The notes below the pieces were generated by a model. It worked only from the letters and a program-made list of their open reading frames with translations, did no database searches and was not told the DNA's origin. Both the position numbers and the translations under genes were made by a program. 64,000 bases of DNA from Chitinophaga sp. CF118 (GTDB taxonomy: Bacteria; Bacteroidota; Bacteroidia; Chitinophagales; Chitinophagaceae). Below, one piece after another: positions 1 through 9,238 of the stretch. The stretch is from positions 434,001 through 498,000 of the forward strand of contig NZ_FOMK01000001.1 in the NCBI RefSeq assembly GCF_900112615.1. The letters are read 5' to 3'. Numbering within the stretch: the first letter of the stretch is position 1; each line of letters starts with the position of its first letter.

Positions 1-1106
1 TTAAATCTCATAAAATACAACCTGTATTACAATTAAATGAAGTATTAGTTGATGAAAAGAAAGTTACATGGGATCACTCTTTTCATCTTTCCCCGCTTAG
101 CTATCAGGATAACCGTCTGATGATAAAGTATAGTTTGCTGGATTTCGAACGTCCTCAGAAAGTACATTATTATTACCGTCTTGATGGTATTGATCATAAT
201 TGGGTTGATAATGGCAACCGCCCGGACGTATTTTATAATAACCTGCATCCCGGCAACTATATATTCAGCGTGCATGCAGTAACTGATGACGGACTGGTGG
301 CAATTGAAGACCTTACTTTATACATCCGGATAATACCAGCTTTATGGCAAACAACCTTATTCCAAATCATCATAATCGTACTTATTATTTCTCTGATTTT
401 TTTTCTATGCTGGTGGTGGGTGCGTACTATTAAAAGAAAGGCAGATATTCATCAGCAAATGAGTGAATTAGAAGCGCGTGCAATAAGAGCACAAATGCAT
501 CCTCACTTTATTTTCAATAGCCTCAATGCTATTCAGGAATTGATTGTACTTAAAGATACCTCCTCTGCATACCAATATCTTTCAAAATTTTCAAAATTGT
601 TGCGGATGGTATTACATCATTCAGAGCATAACATTATTTCATTGGATGATGAGATTAGCATGAACCGTCTTTACCTTGATTTGGAATCGTTACGATTCAA
701 AAAATCCTTTCATTATACTATAAAGGTCTCAGAAGGAATTGATGAACATGCCACCATTGTACCTTCATTACTATTACAACCTTTTATTGAAAATGCCATC
801 TGGCATGGATTAATGCCTAAACAGGGAGATAAGGAGCTTACTATTGATTTTACAGAAGATAATGAAGCGCTTATTTGTGAAATCACAGATAATGGTATTG
901 GCAGAGAAGCCGCAGGAAATATAAAAGCCCGGAAAATAGGGACTCATAATTTTGGCAGCAAAGGTATGCTGTTAGGGCAGCAAAGGATAAATCTGATGAA
1001 TACATACCATAAATGGAAATCCAGTATTGATATCATTGATTTAAAAGATGTCAATGGATTAGCTGCTGGTACAACCATCAGAATAATACTTCAACAACCA
1101 GTATAG
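1..1106 (+). CDS. LytS-type sensor histidine kinase, 3' part (5' end outside window)
   Basis: The reading frame is open from base 3, so the gene begins before the window. The first ~110 residues seen resemble the Y_Y_Y domain that follows a two-component-regulator beta-propeller in Bacteroidota periplasmic sensors (YYRLDGIDHNWV, LHPGNYIFSVHA). One membrane segment follows (about 345-425). The cytoplasmic part is a His_kinase (PF06580) domain with the phospho-acceptor motif HPHFIFNSLN near 500-530, the ENAIWHG motif and a DNGIG ATP-lid motif. It should phosphorylate the LytTR regulator that starts 11 bp downstream. The ligand is unknown; in this family it is often a carbohydrate. The missing N-terminus prevents a full domain count. 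Confidence 0.9.
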   Translation, partial: KSHKIQPVLQLNEVLVDEKKVTWDHSFHLSPLSYQDNRLMIKYSLLDFERPQKVHYYYRLDGIDHNWVDNGNRPDVFYNNLHPGNYIFSVHAVTDDGLVAIEDLTLYIRIIPALWQTTLFQIIIIVLIISLIFFLCWWWVRTIKRKADIHQQMSELEARAIRAQMHPHFIFNSLNAIQELIVLKDTSSAYQYLSKFSKLLRMVLHHSEHNIISLDDEISMNRLYLDLESLRFKKSFHYTIKVSEGIDEHATIVPSLLLQPFIENAIWHGLMPKQGDKELTIDFTEDNEALICEITDNGIGREAAGNIKARKIGTHNFGSKGMLLGQQRINLMNTYHKWKSSIDIIDLKDVNGLAAGTTIRIILQQPV

Positions 1107-1117
1107 ATAGAACTTTT

Positions 1118-1861
1118 ATGATCAGAATATTAATTATTGACGATGAACCCGCAGCTTCCAATATATTAAGATTGTTGCTGGATAAACATGTACCCGTTAC
1201 GAAAGAGGTGGCAATGTGTAATGACCCTGAACTGGCGATAGCTATGATCGCTGATTTTCGTCCTACATTACTGATGCTGGATGTGCAGATGCCAGGCATG
1301 AATGGATTTGATTTGCTGAATAGTATAGGTAGCTGGGATTTTGACCTGATTTTTACTACTGCTTTTGATCAATATGCTATTAAAGCTATTCGCTTTAGTG
1401 CTCTTGATTATCTGCTAAAACCGATTGATATTCTCGATCTGCAGAATGCAATAAACAGGCATATCATCAGAAAGTCGCAGGTTTTCCAACAACCACAACT
1501 GGTAACTAACCTGTTGCAGAATTTAAAAACTGACAATGCTTCAGCATTTACATTAACACTGTCAACTTCTGAAGGAGTATTCCAATTTGCCCCTAAAGAT
1601 ATTATACGGGTGGAAGGAATGAATAACTACAGCAAATTCTTATTTAATAACCATGCTCCGATTATTGTTTCCCGAACTATTAAGGAATACGAAGAGCTAT
1701 TGGCGGAGTATGGTTTTTTACGGGTGCATAAGTCCCACCTTGTAAACAGGATTTATATCCGGCATATAGACAAAGAATACCTGTTATGGTTGCAGGATGG
1801 TCATAGTGTGGTGGTATCCCGTAGAAAAAAAGAAGAGATTGTGCAGGCACTACGGGGATAA
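1118..1861 (+). CDS. LytTR-family response regulator
   Basis: This is a 247-residue two-domain regulator. The receiver domain spans roughly residues 1-120, with acidic residues DDE at 8-10 and phospho-acceptor Asp55 in LLMLDVQMPG. The C-terminal LytTR DNA-binding domain spans about 145-245 (FLRVHKSHLVNRIYI). It lies 11 bp after the histidine kinase gene and is its probable partner. A 16-bp-arm hairpin follows the stop. The direct target is not evident; the genes downstream face the other way. Confidence 0.93.
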   Translation: MIRILIIDDEPAASNILRLLLDKHVPVTKEVAMCNDPELAIAMIADFRPTLLMLDVQMPGMNGFDLLNSIGSWDFDLIFTTAFDQYAIKAIRFSALDYLLKPIDILDLQNAINRHIIRKSQVFQQPQLVTNLLQNLKTDNASAFTLTLSTSEGVFQFAPKDIIRVEGMNNYSKFLFNNHAPIIVSRTIKEYEELLAEYGFLRVHKSHLVNRIYIRHIDKEYLLWLQDGHSVVVSRRKKEEIVQALRG

Positions 1862-1864
1862 CAA

Positions 1865-1902
1865 ATACCGGCTCATTAGCTGGTACGCTAGTGAGCCGGT
1901 AT
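1865..1902. terminator. hairpin between convergent genes
   Basis: A 16-bp-arm inverted repeat (1865-1880 with 1887-1902, one G-T wobble, 6-nt loop) fills the 47-bp gap between the convergent response-regulator and serine-hydrolase genes. There is no good U-run on either side, so its role as a bidirectional terminator is inferred from position and stem strength. Confidence 0.6.
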
Positions 1903-1908
1903 AATCAG

Positions 1909-3132
1909 TTAAATCGTATCCCAGTTCTTGTTGATCTCTTCCAGCTTTTCCAGTAATTCAGACTGTGCAGTGTTTGCATCGGCGTCTTTTGGTCCTCCTC
2001 CGCAATTCATCATAACAGCCACTCCCCTTCCTGCTGCTGCATAAATACGCACAACAGCAAGGCTTGAACCGGTTGAACCAGTATGCCAAAAGTGTTGTTT
2101 CTCTACTGGTCCGCCACTTAAAACAAGTCCCCCTTTTGCCGCATCTGTAACCGGCTCGTGATATTGCTGCACATCAAAGAGCTGTGTATAATTGAGCGCC
2201 GGTAAGTTATAGCGTATATACTGTGCCATACCCCCTACGGTACAATGTATGTCGCCAGTCGGAAATTTGCTGCTGTAACGCATCAAAGGTGTATCCAGGT
2301 TAGGATTTGGAACATATTTCTGGCCATTGTAGTAATGAAACTGTGCCCCATTAGACAAGTTCCCATATTTTATATTAAACTGTCCCTGCAACGGGCCGGC
2401 CAGCAATTCATCCATGAGCTGTTCCCATACCTTCCCCGTTTTACGTTCGGCCATAGCGGCACAGATAGTTACGGTTGCGCCATAACCACTAACATGTTGA
2501 TTTTGATACCCCATGTTCAGCGTACTGTGATACTGGTATTTTTTCTTTTTCATACTTAATACTGTAAACAAATACCGCTGATAGAACAATGATTCATTCG
2601 TCATCCATTCCGGGTCCCTGCTATTACCACCAGCTGTGAGTCCCTGATCCTGGATAAAACGGAAAGGGTCGGTTTCTCTACTGTGAGCGTCGGGTTTTTT
2701 AACCGGGTCATAATCAGGATGGTACTGTGTGCCGTTCATGCCGGAAACATGTGCCATCAGTTCATAGACTTTTACTTTCAGGAATGTGTCATTCATACCG
2801 CTTCTGTCCCGGAAGACTTTCGATTTGAATTCCGGGAATACATCTTCGATGGTTGTATCCCAGCTTAAAATTCCTTTTTTGATGAGACAGGCTAATAAAA
2901 ATCCTGTAATAGGTTTTGACAGGGAGCCTACATTGAAATAGTCGGATGTTGTCATCTGGTTACTCGCTGCTGTTGCACTAAGGCTGCTGTTCTTTACTCC
3001 CTGTATGGTATTCATGATGGTATTACCATTATCACGTACAATTACACCTGCAATATTCGGAAGCCCGTATTTGGCCCGTATGGCCTTCGCCGTATCATTT
3101 AACAGCGTTTGTATTTTAGCGATGTTTGCCAT
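1909..3132 (-). CDS. serine hydrolase, beta-lactamase/DD-peptidase fold, no signal peptide
   Basis: A 407-residue protein of the beta-lactamase-related family (class C/esterase type, PF00144). Visible motifs are SxxK at Ser70-Leu-Ser-Lys73, a YxN candidate at Tyr209-Gln-Asn211 and an HTG triad near residue 345 (FWHTGSTGSS). Relatives hydrolyse peptides, esters or amides using Ser as nucleophile. It has no N-terminal hydrophobic segment, which is odd for a family that is usually periplasmic. The gene begins 2 bp after the stop of the beta-propeller gene on the same strand, so the two are almost certainly co-transcribed. The substrate cannot be told from sequence. Confidence 0.85.
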   Translation of the reverse strand: MANIAKIQTLLNDTAKAIRAKYGLPNIAGVIVRDNGNTIMNTIQGVKNSSLSATAASNQMTTSDYFNVGSLSKPITGFLLACLIKKGILSWDTTIEDVFPEFKSKVFRDRSGMNDTFLKVKVYELMAHVSGMNGTQYHPDYDPVKKPDAHSRETDPFRFIQDQGLTAGGNSRDPEWMTNESLFYQRYLFTVLSMKKKKYQYHSTLNMGYQNQHVSGYGATVTICAAMAERKTGKVWEQLMDELLAGPLQGQFNIKYGNLSNGAQFHYYNGQKYVPNPNLDTPLMRYSSKFPTGDIHCTVGGMAQYIRYNLPALNYTQLFDVQQYHEPVTDAAKGGLVLSGGPVEKQHFWHTGSTGSSLAVVRIYAAAGRGVAVMMNCGGGPKDADANTAQSELLEKLEEINKNWDTI

Positions 3133-3134
3133 AG

Positions 3135-4112
3135 TTATAAGTTTACATTGTTAAATTGTTTGTCGTTAATTTTCCGCCATGAAATATCCCAGGAGTCACC
3201 AAAATCGTTTGATCGTGCCTGCCATATACGGTTATCATTTCCTTTTCCGAATACATGGATTATTTTTCCATCCCAGGAACAATTAGCTGATGGCATGGAA
3301 GTAAAGATCCCTTCTCCTATAGGTTTCCATGCCATGTCCCAGTTTTGAGTCCCATTAGTAGCATACGCCCACCAAATCCTGTTGTCTTTTCCTTTGCCAA
3401 ATACATAAATCCGTTTCCCATCTGCAGAACATACTGCAGCAGGCGCAGAAGTAAACAGACCTTTTCCGATAGGGGACCATGCGCCATCCCAGGAAGATGC
3501 GCCATTGGTGGAATACGCCCACCAGATTCTGTCATCTTTCTCTTTACTGAAAACAGCTACCAGCTTTCCATCAGCTGAACAGGCGGCTGCAGGCGATGAA
3601 GTAAACACACGATCACCATCAATGGATTTCCATGCCATATGCCAGGAGTGTCCGCCATCTACGGATGATGCCCACCAGATCTTATAATCCTTTCCCAGTC
3701 CGAACACCAATACCCTCACACCATCATAACTGGTATGGATTGTGCCTCCCTGCCAGCCTGTGATTGAATTTCCATAACTGCATATTGCAGGCTTTCCAAA
3801 GAAAGTACCTGCTCCAATAGGAGCCCATTGTGTGTTTTTAAACTCATAGTACTCTTCTAATCTGGCAAACCAGAAATGGTCGTCATTGCGCTTGCCTACT
3901 ACAAAAGTGTCCAGGCTGTCGCCTGTTATAGAAGCTGCTACCGACGAAGAAAAAATTGCTGTCTGATTAGAAATCCAGTTATTTACCCAGGTACTGCCGC
4001 TGTCATAAGAAACGAGCCGTTCTATTTGCAGCATGTCGATATTTGATGCACCTTGATTTGTTACAGCAAATACTTCCAGTCTTTTTTCCAATGCGAAAAC
4101 CGAAGCTGTCAT
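3135..4112 (-). CDS. beta-propeller protein with ~47-residue tryptophan-rich repeats (BNR/PLL-lectin-like)
   Basis: A 325-residue protein made largely of repeats of about 47 residues carrying the patterns (D/N)xRIWWAYxTNG, W(D/H)xAWxxIG and ADGKxxxVFxKxKD. There are at least four clear copies in the C-terminal two thirds and weaker ones before. Such repeats form beta-propellers of sialidase-like (BNR) or fucose-lectin-like (PLL) type. None of the catalytic Asp-box enzymes' full active-site set is obvious, so a sugar-binding role is more likely than sialidase activity. There is no signal peptide. The downstream serine hydrolase starts 2 bp after this stop, which suggests that the two proteins act together. 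Confidence 0.75.
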   Translation of the reverse strand: MTASVFALEKRLEVFAVTNQGASNIDMLQIERLVSYDSGSTWVNNWISNQTAIFSSSVAASITGDSLDTFVVGKRNDDHFWFARLEEYYEFKNTQWAPIGAGTFFGKPAICSYGNSITGWQGGTIHTSYDGVRVLVFGLGKDYKIWWASSVDGGHSWHMAWKSIDGDRVFTSSPAAACSADGKLVAVFSKEKDDRIWWAYSTNGASSWDGAWSPIGKGLFTSAPAAVCSADGKRIYVFGKGKDNRIWWAYATNGTQNWDMAWKPIGEGIFTSMPSANCSWDGKIIHVFGKGNDNRIWQARSNDFGDSWDISWRKINDKQFNNVNL

Positions 4113-4343
4113 TTTAAAGTTTTTTGAGGTTATAAATACATGTTTACATTATTCGCTGCCCATCCGGTGAGGGGTAACCGGAAGCACCGCGATTATCTTA
4201 CAATGCCAAATTTACAGTGGAAAGGATACTGCGTGCAGACGTAAAAGAGGTAACGGTATATTTTAATTAGATAACGGTAATTTTGACTCTTATGGGTTAA
4301 GACTCGCATACGATTTACCGAAAGGCAGGATATTTTCTAAGTC
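4113..4343. other. gene-free stretch upstream of the propeller operon
   Basis: About 230 bp between the propeller gene start and the terminator of the barrel gene. It should contain the promoter of the propeller/serine-hydrolase operon. I see no TTTG-N19-21-TAnnTTTG match that I would defend, and no ORF. Confidence 0.4.
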
Positions 4344-4371
4344 AAAAGGCCGGAATAAAAATATTCCGGCC
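4344..4371 (-). terminator. rho-independent terminator of the barrel gene
   Basis: A perfect 10-bp inverted repeat GGCCGGAATA/TATTCCGGCC with an A4 loop. Read on the minus strand it is followed by TTTT. It lies about 50 bp beyond the stop of the outer-membrane barrel gene. Confidence 0.8.
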
Positions 4372-4423
4372 ATTACTTGAACCTACAACTGTTACACTGT
4401 TATGGTAATGATAAAAACATTTG

Positions 4424-5347
4424 TTAAAACTGGTAGCTGATGCCAGCCTGAAATATAAATGAGTTCTGTTGGTAAGAAACGTTTGAGGTCCGATCATTCA
4501 ATTTACCGAATCCATTGAAGGATACTTTCTGATCTATATTGAATGTTTCCAGCCGCTGCATAAATGTATGACCTGCTACGAGATTCAGTTTCCATCTCTT
4601 GCCCATTTTCAGGTCGTAAATGAGCCCGGCACTACTCTGCCGCAAATGCAGGTACTGCTCTTTCCCTTCTTCATTTAAACGGTACATACTTCCACCAATG
4701 CTAAGTGTAGCTCCCAGGGATTGAGCTTGCGATAACTTATATCTTAATGAGGCCCTGGAAGGCAAAAGCGCTGTGAAGTTCCATTTTTTGCTAATTGTCC
4801 AATCCACATCAGGCAATGGCAACACGTATTGGCCGGCATAGTTTTTTACATAGGTAACAGTAACTCCGTATTTGAATGATTTGTTTTGATGGAATCCTAT
4901 CCTCACACCGGCCGTGTAAAGAAAATCTTCTTCTGTGATGCTGCGTATAAAATCAGAACCTATGGATACAATGCCGATCAGTGAGATATTGGTAGCACGG
5001 GAAAATGAATAGCTGAACAGTAAAGGAACGCTGACTGAGTGAAAATTGTTGCTACCTATATTTTTTTCATTTGAAAGCAACAATCCCTGGTAGCGTATCC
5101 CCGCTCTAATGTAAACCGGATGCGGGGAGGAAAAATTTTTATAAACAGGTATGCCAATATCTGCCGTAGGTAATTGCATTGTGAATGAGTGACCGTCAAC
5201 TGTTATAGGCGCTACCTGGTTAGTGATAGTAATACCACCCAACCGTGGTGATGTTGTAATTAATTTTGAACGTGTACTGCTGTCTGTATTTTGCGAATAA
5301 CCAAGCACTGGCAATAACAGACAGATAAGAAGTATACTTCTTATCAT
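4424..5347 (-). CDS. outer-membrane beta-barrel protein (DUF6268-like)
   Basis: The start is set at the Met that opens a clear signal peptide (MIRSILLICLLLPVLGYSQ); an upstream in-frame ATG at 5398 would add 17 hydrophilic residues and is less likely. The mature ~290 residues alternate short amphipathic strands and end in FQAGISYQF, a terminal aromatic typical of outer-membrane barrels. The overall pattern fits the DUF6268 barrel family, assigned from memory without a profile search. It sits downstream of a LytTR regulator/histidine kinase pair on the same strand, so it may be a target of that system. Confidence 0.7.
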   Translation of the reverse strand: MIRSILLICLLLPVLGYSQNTDSSTRSKLITTSPRLGGITITNQVAPITVDGHSFTMQLPTADIGIPVYKNFSSPHPVYIRAGIRYQGLLLSNEKNIGSNNFHSVSVPLLFSYSFSRATNISLIGIVSIGSDFIRSITEEDFLYTAGVRIGFHQNKSFKYGVTVTYVKNYAGQYVLPLPDVDWTISKKWNFTALLPSRASLRYKLSQAQSLGATLSIGGSMYRLNEEGKEQYLHLRQSSAGLIYDLKMGKRWKLNLVAGHTFMQRLETFNIDQKVSFNGFGKLNDRTSNVSYQQNSFIFQAGISYQF

Positions 5348-5560
5348 TTTTAACAGTCGTAAAGGATATTTTGTAGAAGTGATCTGATTAGTATGCATAG
5401 ACTAAATGTTGATTATCTGCATGCTAAATTATCACAGCTTCTAAAGCATTATGGGAGTATGGCAATGAACAGAACAAAGCTGCATGTGAGATGGCTGAAA
5501 CCAGTCGCGAACTGTACATGGTGGGAATAAAAAAGTCCGGAGAAAGAGTAGCGGAATGGA

Positions 5561-6319
5561 TCAGGATTCCAGCCAGCGGAGAAAATCCTGCGCCTTTAAA
5601 CGGCTGATAATAATCACTTCGGGCGTTTGGCAAATGGTATCCACCAATAGCCTCCTGTTGAAATGATGCTCCACACCTCGAATGATATCCCGGTTAATAA
5701 TAAATTGCCTGTTAGCCCGGAAAAATTGCTTCTGGTTCAGCATATTTTCCATCTGGTCTATGCTGTATTGAATGGTATATTCCTTTTTATCAAATGTGCG
5801 AAGTATGACTGCTCCATTTGAAACATGAACAAAACACAGATCTGCTACCTTAACAGGTATTATTTTCTCCCGGTAATAGACCAGTATAGACTGCTTATAA
5901 TTGCTTTCGATTTGCTGCAGGGCATTATTAAGGTTATTGGAGTATGCAGGTGAGGAATAATGTTCTTTTATACGTTGATATTTTTTAAGGCTTCGTTCCA
6001 GCATGGTTTCCTCTATCGGCTTTAAAAGGTAGTCAACACTATTGGATTCAAATGCATGAATGGCATATTGGTCATATGCAGTACAAAAAATCACCGGTGC
6101 ACTGATTACTATTTCTCCAAAAATATCAAAGCATAACCCGTCTCCCAACTGTATGTCTGAAAAAATAAGATCCGGAGCCGGGTTTTCCCGGAACCATTTA
6201 ATTGCAGACTCTACAGAGGATAAAACAGCTTCAATGACAATATCTTTATCAAGACTGCCCAGCATCATTTGAAGTTCTTTTGCTGTCTTGGGCTCATCTT
6301 CAATGATAATAACTCTCAT
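5561..6319 (-). CDS. LytTR-family response regulator
   Basis: A 252-residue protein with an N-terminal receiver (EDE at 7-9, phospho-acceptor Asp55 in LIFSDIQLGDG) and a C-terminal LytTR domain (FFRANRQFIINRDIIRGVEH). Its start overlaps the 3' end of the kinase gene by 20 bp, which implies translational coupling and a cognate pair. The barrel protein gene lies downstream on the same strand. Otherwise typical for the family in length and domain order. Confidence 0.92.
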   Translation of the reverse strand: MRVIIIEDEPKTAKELQMMLGSLDKDIVIEAVLSSVESAIKWFRENPAPDLIFSDIQLGDGLCFDIFGEIVISAPVIFCTAYDQYAIHAFESNSVDYLLKPIEETMLERSLKKYQRIKEHYSSPAYSNNLNNALQQIESNYKQSILVYYREKIIPVKVADLCFVHVSNGAVILRTFDKKEYTIQYSIDQMENMLNQKQFFRANRQFIINRDIIRGVEHHFNRRLLVDTICQTPEVIIISRLKAQDFLRWLES

Positions 6320-7337
6320 GACTGATTAGTGGTAAATTGACAACGAAGGTATCCGATGTTTTAATAATTTCTATTTCTTTCCTGAAAAGCAGCTTATAAC
6401 GTCCGGCGATGTTCTGGAGCCCTAATTTAGTGCTTTCTTCCCGTGTTTTCCTGGGCAATAAAGAATTCTTTACCACCAGTTTTGCATTATCCTGAATGCT
6501 GATTTCCAGCTGTAAGGGATGCTCAATAGAAACATTATTGTGTTTTATGGCATTCTCCATCAAAAGCTGAAGGGATAAAGGAGGAATTAGATAGTTGTAA
6601 TAAGCCTCCGGTATATCAATGGTAACAACCAGGGCATTCTCGAAGCGCTGGTGAAGTATATAAAGATATGCCTGGGCAAATGAAAGTTCTTCTTCCAGGG
6701 AAGTCACATCCCTTTCCTTAACATTAAGCAGGTAGCGATATACATGTGACAATTGAACCACAAATTTTTTAGTATCCGGATCGGTGGCAATTGTTTTTAA
6801 GATACTAAGGGAATTGAACAAAAAATGAGGACTAATTTGCTGCTGCAGGGAAAGTACCTGAGCCCGGAGGTGTAACTGTCTGAAATGCTCATTTTCCAGC
6901 CGTGTTTTCTGCAAAATGTCATTTGTATAGATGATGTTAAAAAAGCCATAACATATCATGACGAGAAACAATGAATTAATCAGGCGCCTGAGGAAGTCTG
7001 TGAACGTCGGTTCCAATAATGATGAATCCGGGATACGAAGGTTGTCAGGTACAAACAATGCACACAAATAGTTAATCATCAGGGCTATGATGACACCGGC
7101 AATAATACTTATCGCCAATCTTGCATTCCTGACAAATGCTGGTAAATGAACCTGCTTAAAATAAGCCTGTACGATCCAGGATGGAAAAACATTTAAAACG
7201 ATCAATACAGCAAGCGTTAGAAAATGCTTGATATTTAACTCTCTGGTATCCCCTAATTTTACGAGGGAGTAACCAACAATCATGGCCCCTAGCATAAGGA
7301 AACACCATTTGAACTGGTATGAATGTTTCATCTGCAA
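6300..7337 (-). CDS. LytS-type integral-membrane histidine kinase
   Basis: A 345-residue kinase with four hydrophobic segments in the first ~145 residues, then a coiled linker and a PF06580 His_kinase domain with the phospho-acceptor motif ISPHFLFNSLS and the ENAIKHN motif. There is no periplasmic sensor domain, so the signal is likely sensed within or near the membrane. It overlaps its regulator gene by 20 bp and is divergent from the Crp-family gene. MQMK or the internal MK two codons on are equally possible starts. Confidence 0.9.
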   Translation of the reverse strand: MQMKHSYQFKWCFLMLGAMIVGYSLVKLGDTRELNIKHFLTLAVLIVLNVFPSWIVQAYFKQVHLPAFVRNARLAISIIAGVIIALMINYLCALFVPDNLRIPDSSLLEPTFTDFLRRLINSLFLVMICYGFFNIIYTNDILQKTRLENEHFRQLHLRAQVLSLQQQISPHFLFNSLSILKTIATDPDTKKFVVQLSHVYRYLLNVKERDVTSLEEELSFAQAYLYILHQRFENALVVTIDIPEAYYNYLIPPLSLQLLMENAIKHNNVSIEHPLQLEISIQDNAKLVVKNSLLPRKTREESTKLGLQNIAGRYKLLFRKEIEIIKTSDTFVVNLPLISHESYYH

Positions 7338-7511
7338 GTTTAACTGTTACGTTCGATCAAGTAGGACAGACAATCTGAAGTGCACAAAATCATTGCTTAA
7401 CTGTACAATTCTCCCTGCCAAATGGAAGAATGCTGGCGGGAAAGTTACTAAAAATCAATCATTTGAAAAATGTACCTTTATGCTTTCTATTGATTACGTG
7501 TTTTTATTGAA

Positions 7512-8117
7512 ATGGCCTTGAACAGCGAAAACACATTATTAACAGCACTGATAAACCATTTTAAAAACTATTTCCCATTAACGGGAAAGGAAAAAGAGGA
7601 GCTGTCATCGCATTTTAGAGAGCGAAAAATCAAACGCCGTGGATTTATTCTGCAGCAGGGAGATGTTTGCAAGCACTTCTCATTTGTCGTTTCCGGCTGT
7701 TTAAAGATGTACGCGGTAGACCAAACCGGCAAGGAACATAATCTACAGTTCGCCATGGAAAATGACTGGATCACTGACCTTGCCAGCTTCTATTCAGAAA
7801 AGCCCAGCATGGTTTATATAGAGGCTATAGAACCATCCTCCATTCTGCAAATTGAGCACGCTGATCTGCTTTACCTTTACACCAATTATCATAAGTTTGA
7901 TCGCAACTTCCGGATCATCGTTGAACAAAGGTGCATTGAACTGCAAAACCGGGTGCTACAAAACATAAGTGCTTCAGCAGAGGAACGGTACAGGTATTTT
8001 TTACAGCAGTACCCCACTCTACCCAATCGTTTACCCCATACACAGATCGCATCCTACCTGGGTATTACCCCTGAGTTCCTTAGTAAGATCAGAAAAGATC
8101 TGATAAACAAACCCTGA
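7512..8117 (+). CDS. Crp/Fnr-family transcriptional regulator
   Basis: A 201-residue protein with an N-terminal cyclic-nucleotide-binding-like beta-barrel (about residues 30-120, LQQGDVCKHFSFVVSGCLKM) and a C-terminal winged helix ending in TQIASYLGITPEFLSKIRK. The cNMP-binding Arg/Ser cassette of E. coli Crp is not evident, and there is no Fnr cysteine cluster, so the ligand is unknown. It is divergent from the histidine kinase gene. The oxidoreductase/methyltransferase pair downstream on the same strand is a plausible target. Confidence 0.9.
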   Translation: MALNSENTLLTALINHFKNYFPLTGKEKEELSSHFRERKIKRRGFILQQGDVCKHFSFVVSGCLKMYAVDQTGKEHNLQFAMENDWITDLASFYSEKPSMVYIEAIEPSSILQIEHADLLYLYTNYHKFDRNFRIIVEQRCIELQNRVLQNISASAEERYRYFLQQYPTLPNRLPHTQIASYLGITPEFLSKIRKDLINKP

Positions 8118-8145
8118 CTCTTAAACTAGTTTAAGGGTATTTCTT
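8111..8145 (+). terminator. palindrome and probable terminator after the Crp-family gene
   Basis: A perfect 16-bp palindrome (8120-8135, CTTAAACTAGTTTAAG) overlaps the crp stop region. With the outer ACCCT/AGGGT pairing (8111-8115 with 8134-8138) it can form a hairpin followed by ATTTCTT. It could instead be an operator for the downstream gene. Confidence 0.45.
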
Positions 8146-8242
8146 AAGATTGTTTATTGGCCCCAAATGACCGTTTAGAGATCTTTGCACTGTTATTTTT
8201 CTTACTCTATACATCACATTACAAAAGCTTAAAGAATTAGTT

Positions 8243-9217
8243 ATGAAAGCAGCTGTATTATATCGTTCCGGAGGAGCTGAAAATTTTGTTGTTGAAGAAA
8301 GAGCAGCTCCTGTACCTAAGAACGGGTGGGTATTGATTAAAGTAAAAGCTTTCGGCCTGAACCGGTCGGAACTGATGACACGAAAAGGCTTATCTCCAAA
8401 CGTTGAATTTCCAAGGGTGTTGGGCATTGAGTGTGTAGGAGAAGTAGTACTTGATCCGGCAGGAGAACTAAAACCGGGACAAAAAATAGCGGCCTTTATG
8501 GGCGGCATGGGAAGAGAATTTGATGGAAGCTACGCAGAGTACACAGTACTTCCGAAATCATTGCTTTACCCGTTTGAAAGCCATTTGAGCTGGAAAGAAC
8601 TGGGCGCCATTCCTGAAATGTTCCAAACTGTTTATGGATCACTGCATCTGGCATTAAAAATCAAGGCCGGACAAACCCTGCTTATAAGAGGCGGTACTTC
8701 CTCCATCGGCATGTTGGCTACCCAGCTGGCCAAAAGAAGCAGTCTTACCGTTATTGCAACAACCAGGAAGTTGGAGAAAAAGGAATCATTACTGAACAAT
8801 GGAGCTGATCATGTACTCATCGACGATGGAAATCTGGAACCAAAAATCAGGCAAATTTGTCCTGATGGCGTAGATACTGTTCTGGAGCTAATAGGTACAT
8901 CTACTTTGAAAGATTCGTTACGATGCACTGCGCCTGGCGGCACCGTCTGTATGACCGGAATGCTGGCAGAACAATGGTCCATATCCGACTTTACTCCTAT
9001 GGAGTATATTCCCGCTGCTGTGCATCTCACCGTTTATGACAGCGGACAACTGCGGGTTGACCAACAAGGCTTTCAGCAGTTTATCCGGGATGTGGAAGCG
9101 GGATTGGTTCATTTGAATATAGGCGTGACGTTTACACTCGATGAAATTGTAGAAGCCCATCGCTTAATGGACAGCAATTCAGCCGGTGGAAAGATCGTAG
9201 TACTTACTGAGGGTTAA
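8243..9217 (+). CDS. zinc-independent quinone-oxidoreductase-like MDR dehydrogenase
   Basis: A 324-residue medium-chain dehydrogenase/reductase. It has an N-terminal GroES-like domain (residues 1-120), then a Rossmann fold with the NAD(P)H motif RGGTSSIGMLATQLAK near 150-165. The Cys/His zinc ligands of true alcohol dehydrogenases are missing, which points to the quinone oxidoreductase/enoyl-reductase branch using NADPH. A methyltransferase gene follows by 21 bp on the same strand and probably shares the transcript. The physiological substrate is not predictable. Confidence 0.88.
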   Translation: MKAAVLYRSGGAENFVVEERAAPVPKNGWVLIKVKAFGLNRSELMTRKGLSPNVEFPRVLGIECVGEVVLDPAGELKPGQKIAAFMGGMGREFDGSYAEYTVLPKSLLYPFESHLSWKELGAIPEMFQTVYGSLHLALKIKAGQTLLIRGGTSSIGMLATQLAKRSSLTVIATTRKLEKKESLLNNGADHVLIDDGNLEPKIRQICPDGVDTVLELIGTSTLKDSLRCTAPGGTVCMTGMLAEQWSISDFTPMEYIPAAVHLTVYDSGQLRVDQQGFQQFIRDVEAGLVHLNIGVTFTLDEIVEAHRLMDSNSAGGKIVVLTEG

Positions 9218-9238
9218 AACCAACTAAAATAAAGACAA

